Of a DNA stretch of 64,000 bases, positions 28,078 through 37,599 are shown piece by piece. Each line of letters opens with the position of its first letter. Within the stretch, counting starts at the first letter, position 1. Origin of the DNA: an uncultured Clostridia bacterium (GTDB lineage: Bacteria > Bacillota > Clostridia > UMGS1810); assembly GCA_934500875.1 (NCBI GenBank), contig CAKSTL010000006.1:76482-140481 (forward strand), written 5' to 3'. The notes under the pieces are model-generated. The model did not search any database. It was not told the DNA's origin and worked only from the letters and a program-made list of their open reading frames with translations. Made by a program: the position numbers and the translations under genes.

Positions 28078-31000
28078 AATTTTGATAAAGGCTGTAATTT
28101 TGCTGCTTGTTTTTGCAAATTTTTCAAGCGTTTTTGCGTTTGATGACTGTATTTTAAGCTTTGAAAACGGCACGGACGGGTGGATTAGGGTATCAAATTC
28201 GGGAGAGATAAATACAGAGTATGCCGATTTGCAGCACAAAAATGCGCTTTATGTAAATTCGCCGGGGGTGCTGGCAAAATACCGTTTAAATCTTGAAAAC
28301 CCCGTTACGGCAGATAATATGATTTATTCTTTAAGCTATGATGTTATGATTCCCGGGATAAAAAGCGAAACGACGAAACAGACCGTTTCGGTATGCGGTC
28401 TCGGCTCAAACAGCGTTATGGGGTTTTACGGACTGCGGATTGACAACGGCGAGGTATCGTATGCGAACGGATACAACACAACGGGCATCAGCACCGCATA
28501 CAGCGGCGGCGAAGCATTAAAAATTTCGGAGGGCGTCTGGCACAATTTAAAAACGGTGTATAACAGAGCAAGCGGAATTTTTACATATTATGTCGATAAC
28601 GCTCCGCTGCGCACGCAAAAGGGCGATATTTTAAGGGTTAAGGCATACGAAAAAATTGAAAATTACAAAATTACAAAGCTTGAGCTTGTATCGAGAAATT
28701 TATCCGAAACGGACAGGATTTATATAGACAACATCACGCTCAAACAGGAAGCGGAAATGCCCGAATATACAGGCGTTAACGTATACGGCGCAAGGATATT
28801 CGACGATATCGGAAATGAAATTATGCCCGATAAAATAAAGGATGAGGATAATTTTAACATAAGTTTTGACTATACTTCGGACAAAAATTTTTTCTATGCG
28901 GCGGCATTTTATAAAGACGGTGCGCTAAAGGACATTCTGTGTGCGCAAACCGATATGAAAAACAGCGGTTTTGAGTGCAGGGAGAATATTAAAGCGGAGA
29001 ACAAATACGGCGCAGATACGCTGAAGCTTTTTGTTTTGGAAAGCGCCGAAAGCTTAAGACCGTATAAGGTGCGGTGGAAAAAGGACGAAAAAAGCGAAAT
29101 TTTTGTTTCGCTGGACAACACCGTTATAAAAAACGAAAGTTTTTTTGTTTCGGGCTCTGAGCTGAGCGTTGAAACGCACGGCGGAAAAAGCGGAATACTT
29201 TTAAAACCGCCCGTTATGGACAGCAACATTGCGGTATCGCAGAAGAAAAAGTACGACAGCACCCTCGGAGGGCCCGAGAGCGCATATTATATAAATTTTG
29301 ACGTTTGCGAAGAAAGCTTTTTAAACCGTGCGGACGGCTTGTGTCTTGATGCGCAGGTGTGCTATTTTGATGAGGGTTACGGCGCATTTACGCTGGAATA
29401 CGATACGATGTCCGAATCGCTTAAAGAGGCGGAATATGTGGAGCTTAACGACACGAAAACGTGGAAAGTTCACACCTTCAGGCTCAAAAATGCGCATTTT
29501 ACGGGTAAAAATACCGATTTCAGGCTTGCAACCTGGGGAGAGATAATGCGCTATTCAAACACCGGCGTGGTTTTTTCGTCGGTTAAGCTTACAAACACAA
29601 AAATGAAAAATCAGCTTGACATAAAAGCTTTGTCGGCGCACACGGGAAACATATACTACACCGGCGAGAATATGGCTTTTGACATAAAAATTTCGCCCGG
29701 CGCATTTTACAATTATTCAAAGTCGCTTGGCGAATACGACGCAGTTTTGAAGTACACCATTCTTGACGAAAACAAAAACGAAGTAAAAACCCTGGGAGAA
29801 AAAACCGTTTCGATAAAACCGAACCGGCAAATTTCGGATACGGTAACATTTAACGTTGAAAAATACGGCATTTATTATCTCAAAACAGAGATTATGTGCA
29901 AAAAATATGACGTTTTCGGCGAAAAGGAAACGGAATTTTCATATGTAAACAGCGATAAAACCACGGTTAATTACGATTTCGGCATAACGGGCGGTCAAAT
30001 GATTGACGGCACCGATAAGCTTGCAAAAAATGCGGGTATCGGTTCTATGCGCTGGGTGAGAAATATGCGTAACGTTATGAGCCTTACATATAACGACACC
30101 TCATACACCCTCAAAGAAAAGGGAATAAGCGCAGACTGGAAAAACTGGCAAAACACGCTTAATTCAAACGGATTTGACATAATAAATACGCTTTTGGCGC
30201 AGAGTATGCCTTATTCAAATCAGACCAAAAACGGCTATAAGCTGCACATTCCGTACGGCGAAGACGGACGTAATTTATTTGCGCAGTACTGCAAATATTT
30301 TGCGCAGAATGTATCGTCAAAGTACTATGAAATATGGAACGAATTTGATTCGCCTGCCGGAGTATCTTACAATATGAACGGCGAGGACTACCGAAATTAC
30401 GGAAATCTGCTTACAGCGGCGGCGGACGCAATTTATGCCTGCGACAAAGACGCCGAGATAATTTCGGTGGTATCGGGAAGTAAAAGAACGCACGAAAAGG
30501 CGATAAAGCGTGTTATTGAGCTTATAGACAGCGGCAAGGCGAAAAATACGCTTGACAAATATTTTAACATAGCCTCGGCGCATCCGTATCACTGGAACGA
30601 CAATCCGCTTTTTGCCGAATATACCGACACGGGCGAGATGACCGATATGTATAAGCATATGAAGGAAATAAGAGATTTGTACGACAGCTATAAACTTGAA
30701 AACACCCGTCTTTACGTAACCGAGGTTGCGTGGTCGCCGCATTACACGGCATATAACGAATACGGCGCTTTTCCCGAAAACAAAAACATAATTGCCGACC
30801 CGCAAAAGGCGATAAGAAAGCCGATTACCGAAAAACAGCAGGGAAGCTATCTTGTGCAGACTTATGTAATGATGAAAAAAGATAATCTTGTCGAAAAATT
30901 TATACCGTATCTTTTTGTGCGCCAGACAAACGTGCGTGTTGACCGTGACAAAAATATGGGTATTTTGAAAAATTACAAAAGCTATCTTGAAGATGTTCCG

Positions 31001-31333
31001 CTTGCGGCAACAAATGCGTATCTTGCGATTTCAAATATGAATATGCTTCTTGCAAATGCCCGGTATGTAAGCGATTTTTATTTTGACGACGCAAAAAAAA
31101 CTGCTGTATGCTACCGATATAAGCAAAACAGCGGAAACGACATTGCGGTTTTGTGGTCGGCAAAAGAAGAGGGCGAGGCGGCGTCGGTTAATTTCGGCTG
31201 CAATAAAATAACGGTGTACGACGAATACGGAAATGCGTCCGAAATGACAAGCGGCAGCGGGATTTACAATTTCAATCTCACGCAGTCAACGCTGTACGTC
31301 TGCGGAAATTTTAGCGAATTTAAGAAAAACTGA
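28067..31333 (+). CDS. Secreted clan GH-A glycoside hydrolase (second)
   Basis: A 1088-residue exported enzyme; start ATG 28067 inside the 3' end of the regulator gene (GGGGAGGA upstream), giving signal MKNKILIKAVILLLVFANF cut near VFA. Order: LamG-like sandwich about 25-230, a middle beta region, and a (beta/alpha)8 catalytic domain from about residue 635. Acid/base Glu759 in YEIWNEFD and nucleophile Glu886 in VTEVAWSP. The domain is related to that of 14987-18370 (YDFGITGGQ against YAFGTCSGR; KQQGSYLVQTYVMM against KKQGYYLVEGYAAM), but it lacks the CBM9 end. Two divergent enzymes of one family suggest complementary cuts in the same polymer. Confidence 0.82.
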   Translation: MKNKILIKAVILLLVFANFSSVFAFDDCILSFENGTDGWIRVSNSGEINTEYADLQHKNALYVNSPGVLAKYRLNLENPVTADNMIYSLSYDVMIPGIKSETTKQTVSVCGLGSNSVMGFYGLRIDNGEVSYANGYNTTGISTAYSGGEALKISEGVWHNLKTVYNRASGIFTYYVDNAPLRTQKGDILRVKAYEKIENYKITKLELVSRNLSETDRIYIDNITLKQEAEMPEYTGVNVYGARIFDDIGNEIMPDKIKDEDNFNISFDYTSDKNFFYAAAFYKDGALKDILCAQTDMKNSGFECRENIKAENKYGADTLKLFVLESAESLRPYKVRWKKDEKSEIFVSLDNTVIKNESFFVSGSELSVETHGGKSGILLKPPVMDSNIAVSQKKKYDSTLGGPESAYYINFDVCEESFLNRADGLCLDAQVCYFDEGYGAFTLEYDTMSESLKEAEYVELNDTKTWKVHTFRLKNAHFTGKNTDFRLATWGEIMRYSNTGVVFSSVKLTNTKMKNQLDIKALSAHTGNIYYTGENMAFDIKISPGAFYNYSKSLGEYDAVLKYTILDENKNEVKTLGEKTVSIKPNRQISDTVTFNVEKYGIYYLKTEIMCKKYDVFGEKETEFSYVNSDKTTVNYDFGITGGQMIDGTDKLAKNAGIGSMRWVRNMRNVMSLTYNDTSYTLKEKGISADWKNWQNTLNSNGFDIINTLLAQSMPYSNQTKNGYKLHIPYGEDGRNLFAQYCKYFAQNVSSKYYEIWNEFDSPAGVSYNMNGEDYRNYGNLLTAAADAIYACDKDAEIISVVSGSKRTHEKAIKRVIELIDSGKAKNTLDKYFNIASAHPYHWNDNPLFAEYTDTGEMTDMYKHMKEIRDLYDSYKLENTRLYVTEVAWSPHYTAYNEYGAFPENKNIIADPQKAIRKPITEKQQGSYLVQTYVMMKKDNLVEKFIPYLFVRQTNVRVDRDKNMGILKNYKSYLEDVPLAATNAYLAISNMNMLLANARYVSDFYFDDAKKTAVCYRYKQNSGNDIAVLWSAKEEGEAASVNFGCNKITVYDEYGNASEMTSGSGIYNFNLTQSTLYVCGNFSEFKKN

Positions 31334-31352
31334 AACATTATCGGAGGAAAAA

Positions 31353-33431
31353 ATGCAAAAAATCAACAGCGCATATGTAAGCTACGGCGAGTATTTTCTG
31401 GATTACAACACAAAAACGTTCGAGCTTAAAATCGGATGCGGCAAAAAATGTATCACCGCACGCATAGAGAGCAATATATTTGAAAATTACAAAAAATGCG
31501 ACATCAAATACAAGCTTAAAAACACAAAAAACACAAAAACGGTTGTTTACAAAAACGGCGAAACAAGCCTTACGCTTACGTTTGAGGCGAGCGTAAGGGG
31601 GATATCGGTAAAACGTGTCGGCGAAGAAGCGAAAATTTACGGAATATTTGATTTTGACAATGTTTCGGATGTAATTTCTGTAAGGATGTCGAAAAATTTG
31701 CCTGTTTTCCGCTGCTCATACGGCTTGGGTGCGGCAAAATGCGACAATGCGGTTTTTGACAAAAACACCGATACCGCATATGTTGCGGAGGGCTGCACAT
31801 TAGGATTTGACAGCGAAAAAAACGCTTACACAATTTTTTGCGATACGCAGTTAAAATTCAGGGTTGAAAAAGACGTTTATGCAAACAAGTATCACATAAA
31901 ATACGCAAAGATAAGCAAAAACAACACCTTCAAAAAAGATTTGCCCGTGGGCTGGATGACGTGGTATGCGGTGAAATTTAACGCAGGCGAAAAAACGGTT
32001 TTGGAAAATGCGCTCTTTCAGAAAGAGCATTTAAAGGATTTCGGCGCAAACACCGTCTGGGTGGACTGGGAATGGTATCACAAGGGCTTTGACGCAGACA
32101 GCGTGCGCTCCGACGGTGTGGATACGTTTAATCCCGACAAAGAAAAATATCCGAACGGGCTTAGGTATGTTTCGGATAAAATAAGGGAAATGGGATTTAT
32201 TCCGTCGCTTTGGATAGGCCCTACGAACGAAACGTTTGAAACCGATTATTTAAAGGAAAATCCCGAAGTTCTGCTTGCAAAGGAGCAAAGCTGGGTGGGT
32301 ACTTATTTTTATGATATTACGCACCCGAAGTTTTTGGAGGATTTTCTTCCCAAGGCACTTTCAAAGGTGGATGAGTGGGGCTATGATGCGGTAAAGTTTG
32401 ACACTTTGCCGATTTGTGCACAGCGGTGCGAGGAGTATCACGAGCGCCTTTACAACAGCGAAATTACAACATATGAGGCATATCGGAATATGATTGCGAA
32501 AACACGTGAAATTCTCGGAGACGACCGCTATATTCTGTCGTGCTCGGGCGATAAAAGGAGCGACGTTTTGTGGGCGGCGGATATGTTTGACGCAGCACGC
32601 ATAGGTCTTGACATTTTCAAGTGGGAGGAATTTTTGAAAAACTGCGTTTACCGAACAATGGAGTTTTATCCTCTGCACAACGTAGTGCTTTTAAACGACC
32701 CCGACAACGTTGTTGTTCGCAGCGAGTTCAACACGTTAAATCAGGCAATTTCACGTGCTACCTTTGTTTCGCTTCTCGGTATGCCCGTAACGTTCGGCGA
32801 CGCATTCTGCGACCTGGACGAAAAACGTATTGACATATTAAAACGAATAATTCCGCCGCTCGATATATCGCCAAAGGACATTTCGGCACGCATTGACAAA
32901 CGTGATGTGTGCGTGACAAACCTTTTTGTAAACAGAAAATTTGAAAATTACAATGTTGTGAGCGTGTTTAACACAACCGATAAAAAGTGCGAATACACGC
33001 TCGATTTTGAAAACGAGCTTGAGCTTGGCGGCGGAAAATATCATATTTACGATTTTTGGGACGATAAATATTTGGGTACAGCAAGAGAAAAAATATCGCT
33101 TTCGCTTGACGGGTGCGAAACAAAGCTTCTTTCGGTAAGGCAAAAAAAGGATGTTCCGCAGATTATCAGCACAAACAGGCACATCACCCAGGGTGCGCAG
33201 GAAATTGAGGATATGTATTTTGATAAAAACACGCTTTTTGTAAGGGCAAGGCTTGTAAAAAACGACAAATACAAAATGGCGGTTTATATTCCGGACGGAT
33301 TTAAGATATCCGATTGCGGCACTCTCAAATGCGAGGCCGACAAAAAGTGCAAAAATGTAAAATATTTTTGGATTGTCCCCGGCAAAACCGGCTTGTTTGA
33401 ATTTAAAATTAAATTTCAGAAAAATTTATAA
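31353..33431 (+). CDS. Clan GH-D (GH36/GH27-like) alpha-galactosidase-type enzyme
   Basis: A 692-residue cytoplasmic enzyme without signal peptide. An N-terminal beta region of about 185 residues leads into a barrel starting PVGWMTWYAV. Likely nucleophile Asp350 in AVKFDTLP; likely acid/base Asp420 in ARIGLDIF, both at positions expected for clan GH-D. WVDWEWYHKGF and PSLWIGPTNE are further barrel motifs. It probably removes alpha-galactosyl (or a related alpha-linked sugar) from imported oligosaccharides. GGAGG precedes the ATG at 31353; a strong terminator follows the stop. Confidence 0.85.
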   Translation: MQKINSAYVSYGEYFLDYNTKTFELKIGCGKKCITARIESNIFENYKKCDIKYKLKNTKNTKTVVYKNGETSLTLTFEASVRGISVKRVGEEAKIYGIFDFDNVSDVISVRMSKNLPVFRCSYGLGAAKCDNAVFDKNTDTAYVAEGCTLGFDSEKNAYTIFCDTQLKFRVEKDVYANKYHIKYAKISKNNTFKKDLPVGWMTWYAVKFNAGEKTVLENALFQKEHLKDFGANTVWVDWEWYHKGFDADSVRSDGVDTFNPDKEKYPNGLRYVSDKIREMGFIPSLWIGPTNETFETDYLKENPEVLLAKEQSWVGTYFYDITHPKFLEDFLPKALSKVDEWGYDAVKFDTLPICAQRCEEYHERLYNSEITTYEAYRNMIAKTREILGDDRYILSCSGDKRSDVLWAADMFDAARIGLDIFKWEEFLKNCVYRTMEFYPLHNVVLLNDPDNVVVRSEFNTLNQAISRATFVSLLGMPVTFGDAFCDLDEKRIDILKRIIPPLDISPKDISARIDKRDVCVTNLFVNRKFENYNVVSVFNTTDKKCEYTLDFENELELGGGKYHIYDFWDDKYLGTAREKISLSLDGCETKLLSVRQKKDVPQIISTNRHITQGAQEIEDMYFDKNTLFVRARLVKNDKYKMAVYIPDGFKISDCGTLKCEADKKCKNVKYFWIVPGKTGLFEFKIKFQKNL

Positions 33432-33436
33432 AAGAC

Positions 33437-33473
33437 GTGTGCGCTCCCTTTATAAGGGCGCACACTCTTTTTT
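33437..33473 (+). terminator. Intrinsic terminator after GH36-like gene
   Basis: GTGTGCG (33437-33443) and CCC pair with GGG and CGCACAC (33459-33465) around a short loop, with a two-base bulge, and are followed by a T-rich run. It closes the main transcript of the polysaccharide locus. Confidence 0.85.
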
Positions 33474-33479
33474 CGCTAC

Positions 33480-34118
33480 CCGGCTCTTTTTTGTGCGGCT
33501 GCGGCGGCAAAATTTGCAAAAACGGCTGAAAAGCTCGGCTATGACGCAGTTTCGGCTGTTGCGCCGTTTTACTATAAATTCTCTTTTGCCGAAATAAAGA
33601 AGTATTACTACGACATTGCCGAAAGCGTTGATTTGCCGATGCTTATATACAATTTTCCGAATTTTTCGGGTGTGAATTTAACATATAACAATATCGGCGA
33701 ATTTTTGTGCAGCGATAAGTTTATGGGCGTAAAACATACGTCAAACGATTATTTTTCAATGGAGAGGTTCAAAAGCGAATATCCGGACAAGGTTATCTAT
33801 AACGGCTTTGACGAAATGTTTCTTGCCGGAATTTCTATGGGCGCAGACGGCGGAATAGGTAGCACGTATAATTTTATGGCGGAAAAATTTATTAAAATGC
33901 AAAGCCTTTTTGCGGACGGAAAAATTTCTGAGGCGCAAAAAATTCAGGCTGACGTAAACAAAATAGTAGCGGCTCTTGTAAAGGTTGGCGTTATGCAGGG
34001 CGAAAAGGCGGTGCTTTGCGAAATGGGTCTTGATTTCGGCATAGCAAGGGCGCCGTTTAAAGACTGCTCAAAAGAAGAAAAGAGCGCTCTTATCAAAACC
34101 GTTATGCCGCTGCTGTAG
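33480..34118 (+). pseudogene. 5'-truncated nanA-like (N-acetylneuraminate lyase/DHDPS family) remnant
   Basis: About 210 codons match the C-terminal two thirds of the neuraminate lyase/dihydrodipicolinate synthase family: AEKLGYDAVSAVAPFYYKF, the catalytic Tyr in IYNFPNFSGVN, the Schiff-base Lys in MGVKHTSND, and NGFDEMFLAGISMGADGGIGSTYNF. The frame is open back to about 33480 without any start codon or ribosome site, and the N-terminal about 95 residues with the GGS/TGE substrate loop are gone; family length is about 295-305. The break lies just after the terminator at 33437-33473. An internal ATG at 33633 could not give an active barrel. I read it as a deletion relic of a sugar-acid lyase gene. 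Confidence 0.8.
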
Positions 34119-34211
34119 TTTAAAACGCTTTAAAAACAAATTTTGGTTTGCCGATATAAAAAACAGTTTATTAAAAAACCAAAAACGGCATATAAGGAAA
34201 AAAACATATTG

Positions 34212-34240
34212 TTGACCGTGTGCGCATTTCGGTTTACAAT
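34212..34240 (+). promoter_or_regulatory. Sigma-A promoter of CE2 esterase gene
   Basis: TTGACC (34212-34217), 17-bp spacer, TACAAT (34235-34240), 35 bp before the ATG. It makes the esterase its own transcription unit, separated from the main locus by a terminator and the pseudogene. Confidence 0.7.
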
Positions 34241-34275
34241 AAGTATATACCACAAAAAAAGAGAGGGCGGACGCT

Positions 34276-36009
34276 ATGAAACGAAAAGCATTGTTTGCGG
34301 CAGTTATATTTTGTATTTTTACATTTTTCGGTATTTCGTCTTTTGCAGAGTGCGAAAAAAATCTTGACAGCGTAAGGTTTATAGGCAGAAGTGTGATAAC
34401 CGGTTCAAAAACCGAGTTCAACTGGCCTATGTCGGGAGTTGAATTTGAGTTTGACGGGCAAAGCGCATATGTTTACGTTGCCGAATGCACAAAAACCTCA
34501 TATATAAATGCATCTGTTGACGGAAGCGACACGGCGCAGAGAATTGAAGTTTCGCTTTGCGGCTGGGTTAAGGTTGCAGACAATCTTTCACCCGGCAGCC
34601 ATACCGTGAAGGTTACACGTTCGAGCGAGGCGGCAAACGGACTTTTGGCATTTTCTAAGGTTAAGACTGACGGAGAGTACATAAAGCCCACGCAGGCAAA
34701 GGCGAGAAAAATTGAATTCATCGGCGATTCGTATACCGTCGGATACGGAAATCTTGAATACGGCAAGGATTCAAACTCAAAAACCGCAGCAAATACCGAT
34801 ACGTGGCGTTCGTATGCAGGTTATGCGTCGAGGCTTCTTGACGCCGACGCAAATATTGTTGCGGTGTCGGGCAAAGGCGTTTGTATGAATTATATTTCGC
34901 CGACGTCAACATCTGTTCTGACAAGTCAGAATATGACCGAGCAATATAAATATGCAAATCCGCTTTTTTCGGGAGCGGCAAAAGAAAACTGGAATTTTGA
35001 ATCGTATGTTCCCAATGTTGTGGTTGTGTTTCTCGGCACAAACGATTACAGCGGAACAAATCCGAGAGGAAACAATCCGCAGTATTTTTACGAGCAGTAC
35101 AAAAACCTTTTAAATACAGTCCGTTCAAAATATCCCGACGCACACATTTTTTGCTGTGCAAAACCGTCCGGCTCATACGGCGATTATGTGAAAAAAGCGG
35201 CTGACGATATGGGCGGCAAATGTCACTTTGTAACGCTGACCTCTTTCAAGGCTTCGGGAGTGCACTCACACCCGTATTACACCGAGGCGGAGGAAATGGC
35301 AAAAGAGCTTGCCGAAAAGATTAATGCGGCGGATGAGGTTTTTGACATATGGCAGGAGGGAAAAACTTTAAATGATAAGTTTATTCTCGATACCGCAAGC
35401 AAAAACGTGTATGTAAAAGGAAGCTCGGGTGCCGAAAACGAAGGCGAATATGTGACGCTTCTTCTTGTAAAAAAGGGTGCGGCCGCAGGTAATATTTCGC
35501 TCTCGGACGTTGCGTATATAGACGAAACCGCGACGGATAAAAACGGTGAATACAGCTTTTTGTTTCCGTTTGAAGGCGATATTTCAAACTACAAGGTGAT
35601 GATAAACAAAAACGGAAAAAATATAAGCGATGGCGTAACCGAAGTAAATTCGGTTTATGACGCAGTATCGGTAAAACTTGGCATATCAAGCGACCTTGCA
35701 CTTGAAAACGGCGAAAATTTAAGCGATATTGCAACTGTTCCGTCAAAGGTGATGGCGTCGTTTGAAATAGACAATTATTTTAAAGATTATTCGGGCAAAT
35801 ACACCGCCGTGGTTGCATTTTATGATGAATCGGGACGGCTTGTTGACACTTACGTTGAAGCGGAAAAGGAATTTAACAAAGACGTTGCGGACAGCACCGT
35901 TTGGTATGACGTTCCCGAAACGGCGAAAACTGCAAAGGCATTTTTGTGGACAACCATTTATCAGTCTATGCCGCTTTGCAGTGCCGAAAACATTTCTTTT
36001 GTAAAATAA
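34276..36009 (+). CDS. Secreted CE2-type acetylesterase
   Basis: A 577-residue exported esterase. Signal MKRKALFAAVIFCIF cut near SSFA. Residues about 30-135 form the N-terminal jelly-roll seen in carbohydrate esterase family 2 (FIGRSVI, GVEFEFDGQSAYVYV). The SGNH domain follows: nucleophile Ser152 in FIGDSYTVGYG, FLGTNDYSG block, and His330/His332 in SGVHSHPYY. The C-terminal about 200 residues hold a beta domain ending AKAFLWTTIYQSMPL, shared with the secreted protein at 12092. It should remove acetyl groups from xylan- or mannan-type polymers outside the cell. It has its own promoter and a terminator on each side. Confidence 0.88.
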   Translation: MKRKALFAAVIFCIFTFFGISSFAECEKNLDSVRFIGRSVITGSKTEFNWPMSGVEFEFDGQSAYVYVAECTKTSYINASVDGSDTAQRIEVSLCGWVKVADNLSPGSHTVKVTRSSEAANGLLAFSKVKTDGEYIKPTQAKARKIEFIGDSYTVGYGNLEYGKDSNSKTAANTDTWRSYAGYASRLLDADANIVAVSGKGVCMNYISPTSTSVLTSQNMTEQYKYANPLFSGAAKENWNFESYVPNVVVVFLGTNDYSGTNPRGNNPQYFYEQYKNLLNTVRSKYPDAHIFCCAKPSGSYGDYVKKAADDMGGKCHFVTLTSFKASGVHSHPYYTEAEEMAKELAEKINAADEVFDIWQEGKTLNDKFILDTASKNVYVKGSSGAENEGEYVTLLLVKKGAAAGNISLSDVAYIDETATDKNGEYSFLFPFEGDISNYKVMINKNGKNISDGVTEVNSVYDAVSVKLGISSDLALENGENLSDIATVPSKVMASFEIDNYFKDYSGKYTAVVAFYDESGRLVDTYVEAEKEFNKDVADSTVWYDVPETAKTAKAFLWTTIYQSMPLCSAENISFVK

Positions 36010-36024
36010 AATAAAGCGCAACAA

Positions 36025-36060
36025 AATCCCCAAGCCGTAATAAGACTTGGGGATTATATT
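36025..36060. terminator. Bidirectional terminator between CE2 gene and SCIFF operon
   Basis: AATCCCCAAG (36025-36034) pairs with CTTGGGGATT (36046-36055), with T-rich DNA on the + side and an A-rich run on the other. The two convergent transcription units can both end here. Confidence 0.8.
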
Positions 36061-36168
36061 TTCAAAAAAGCTTTTTTATTGTTTATTCATCTTCTTGAGG
36101 GACTTTCAAGCGCAGCTTTTACAGCCTCAGCCGCAAATGCGGTGAATGTTCGGTCGGTGCTGCGGATT

Positions 36169-37536
36169 TTACGCTTTTAATGCCTTATCAACCTGCATCA
36201 TAATTGCACATTCCATACGTTTTTTAAACAGCTTGCAGCCGTAATCATAAACGCCGAGAATATCGCCCGTTGCGTGGTAAGCATTTGCTGCGCATCCGCC
36301 CGAGCAATACAGTTTTGCCCAGCAATCGGCACATTCGGGACGTGAATAAACATTGCATTTTTTAAACTTTTCACGCATTTTTGTATTTGTCACACCGTCA
36401 TAAATATTGCCCATACTGTATTTTTCGTCGCCGACAAACTGATGGCACGGATAAAGCTCGCCCCATGGCGTAACCGCAAGATACTCCGTTCCCGAGCCGC
36501 AGCCCGAAATACGCTTGTAAATGCACGGCCCGTGCGACAAATCAATCATATAGTGATAAAACGTAAATCCTCTGTTTTCGCTGTCACGCTTAAGCATTTC
36601 TTTTGCAAGAATTTCATACTGCTCAAAAAGAACGGGCAAATCTTCTTCGGTCAGCGCATATTCTTCATTCGGCGCACACACAACCGGCTCCATACTAAGC
36701 TCTTTGAAGCCAAGGTCTGCCATATGAAAAATATCGTTTGTAAAATCGGTGTTTTTATGGGTGAACGTACCTCTTATATAGTAGCTTTTGTCGCCTCTTT
36801 TTTTGACAAAATCCAAAAATTTGGGTACAATCAAATCATAGCTGCCGCGGCCGTTATAATCTTTTCTTAATCTGTCGTGAACTTCTTTTCTGCCGTCGAG
36901 GCTCAAAACAACGTTATTCATTTCACGGTTGCAAAAATCTATAACGTCATCATCAATCAGAACGCCGTTTGTGGTAAGCGTAAAGCGAAAGTTTTTGTTA
37001 TGCTCTTTTTCAATGCTTCTTGCGTAGGCAACGATTTTTTTCACAACGTCAAAATTCATAAGCGGTTCGCCGCCGAAAAAGTCAACCTCAAGATTTTTGC
37101 GGTTTTTTGAATTTTCAACAAGAAAATCAATCGCACGCTTTCCAACCTCAAAGCTCATAAGCGCACGCTCGCCCTGATACTTGCCCTGTGCGGCAAAGCA
37201 ATAACTGCAATTTAAGTTGCAGGTGTGGGCAATGTGCAGGCAAAGCGCCTTTATATCGTTGTTTTTGTTTTTCAAAACATCCGCTTTATCGGCATAGATA
37301 TCGGGCGAAAAAAGTTTTCCGCCAATTTTCAGCGCCGTTATGTCGTCATAGCATTTTTCGGCGTCGTGCATAGTGACGTCTTTGTATTTTCCGCATATTT
37401 TTTTTGCGATATTTTCTTTATTCTCCGTTTCATACATTGAAATAATATCGTATGCAACATCATCCACAGCGTGAACGGCTCCGCTGTAGGTATCTATAAC
37501 AATGTTATGACCGTTTAGCTTATATTGGTGAATCAT
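36169..37536 (-). CDS. scfB: Thioether-forming SCIFF peptide maturase (radical SAM/SPASM)
   Basis: A 455-residue RaS-RiPP maturase. An N-terminal peptide-recognition-like region (about 1-90) precedes the radical SAM motif CNLNCSYC with C106 and C110/C113 of CX3CX2C, the GGEP loop (DFFGGEPLMNF), and a C-terminal SPASM domain with many cysteines (CGSGTEYLAVTPWGELYPCHQF, PECADCWAKLYCSGGC) for two auxiliary Fe-S clusters. Known: ScfB forms Cys-to-Thr thioether links in the SCIFF peptide. The ATG at 37536 follows GAGG by seven bases and the precursor gene lies just upstream. Length is standard, so nothing suggests special handling of the doubled precursor here. Confidence 0.95.
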   Translation of the reverse strand: MIHQYKLNGHNIVIDTYSGAVHAVDDVAYDIISMYETENKENIAKKICGKYKDVTMHDAEKCYDDITALKIGGKLFSPDIYADKADVLKNKNNDIKALCLHIAHTCNLNCSYCFAAQGKYQGERALMSFEVGKRAIDFLVENSKNRKNLEVDFFGGEPLMNFDVVKKIVAYARSIEKEHNKNFRFTLTTNGVLIDDDVIDFCNREMNNVVLSLDGRKEVHDRLRKDYNGRGSYDLIVPKFLDFVKKRGDKSYYIRGTFTHKNTDFTNDIFHMADLGFKELSMEPVVCAPNEEYALTEEDLPVLFEQYEILAKEMLKRDSENRGFTFYHYMIDLSHGPCIYKRISGCGSGTEYLAVTPWGELYPCHQFVGDEKYSMGNIYDGVTNTKMREKFKKCNVYSRPECADCWAKLYCSGGCAANAYHATGDILGVYDYGCKLFKKRMECAIMMQVDKALKA

Positions 37537-37552
37537 ATGTTAACCTCACATT

Positions 37553-37575
37553 AAAAAGCCGGCTTGTCAGCCGGC
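37553..37575 (-). terminator. Leaky terminator between SCIFF precursor and maturase
   Basis: On the minus strand GCCGGCT and AGCCGGC form a 7-bp stem with a four-base loop, followed directly by TTTTT, in the 63-bp gap between the precursor and maturase genes. It would let the small precursor be made in large excess over the enzyme. Confidence 0.7.
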
Positions 37576-37599
37576 AGTTTTGCAATTTACGAATTTAAA

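Noticed and set aside
36085..36168. About 28 codons on the minus strand after scfB that look coding (RSTDRTFTAFAAEAVKAAL)
   Set aside because: No start, no ribosome site, out of frame with scfB and preceded by a stop; perhaps a gene relic but too short to support.
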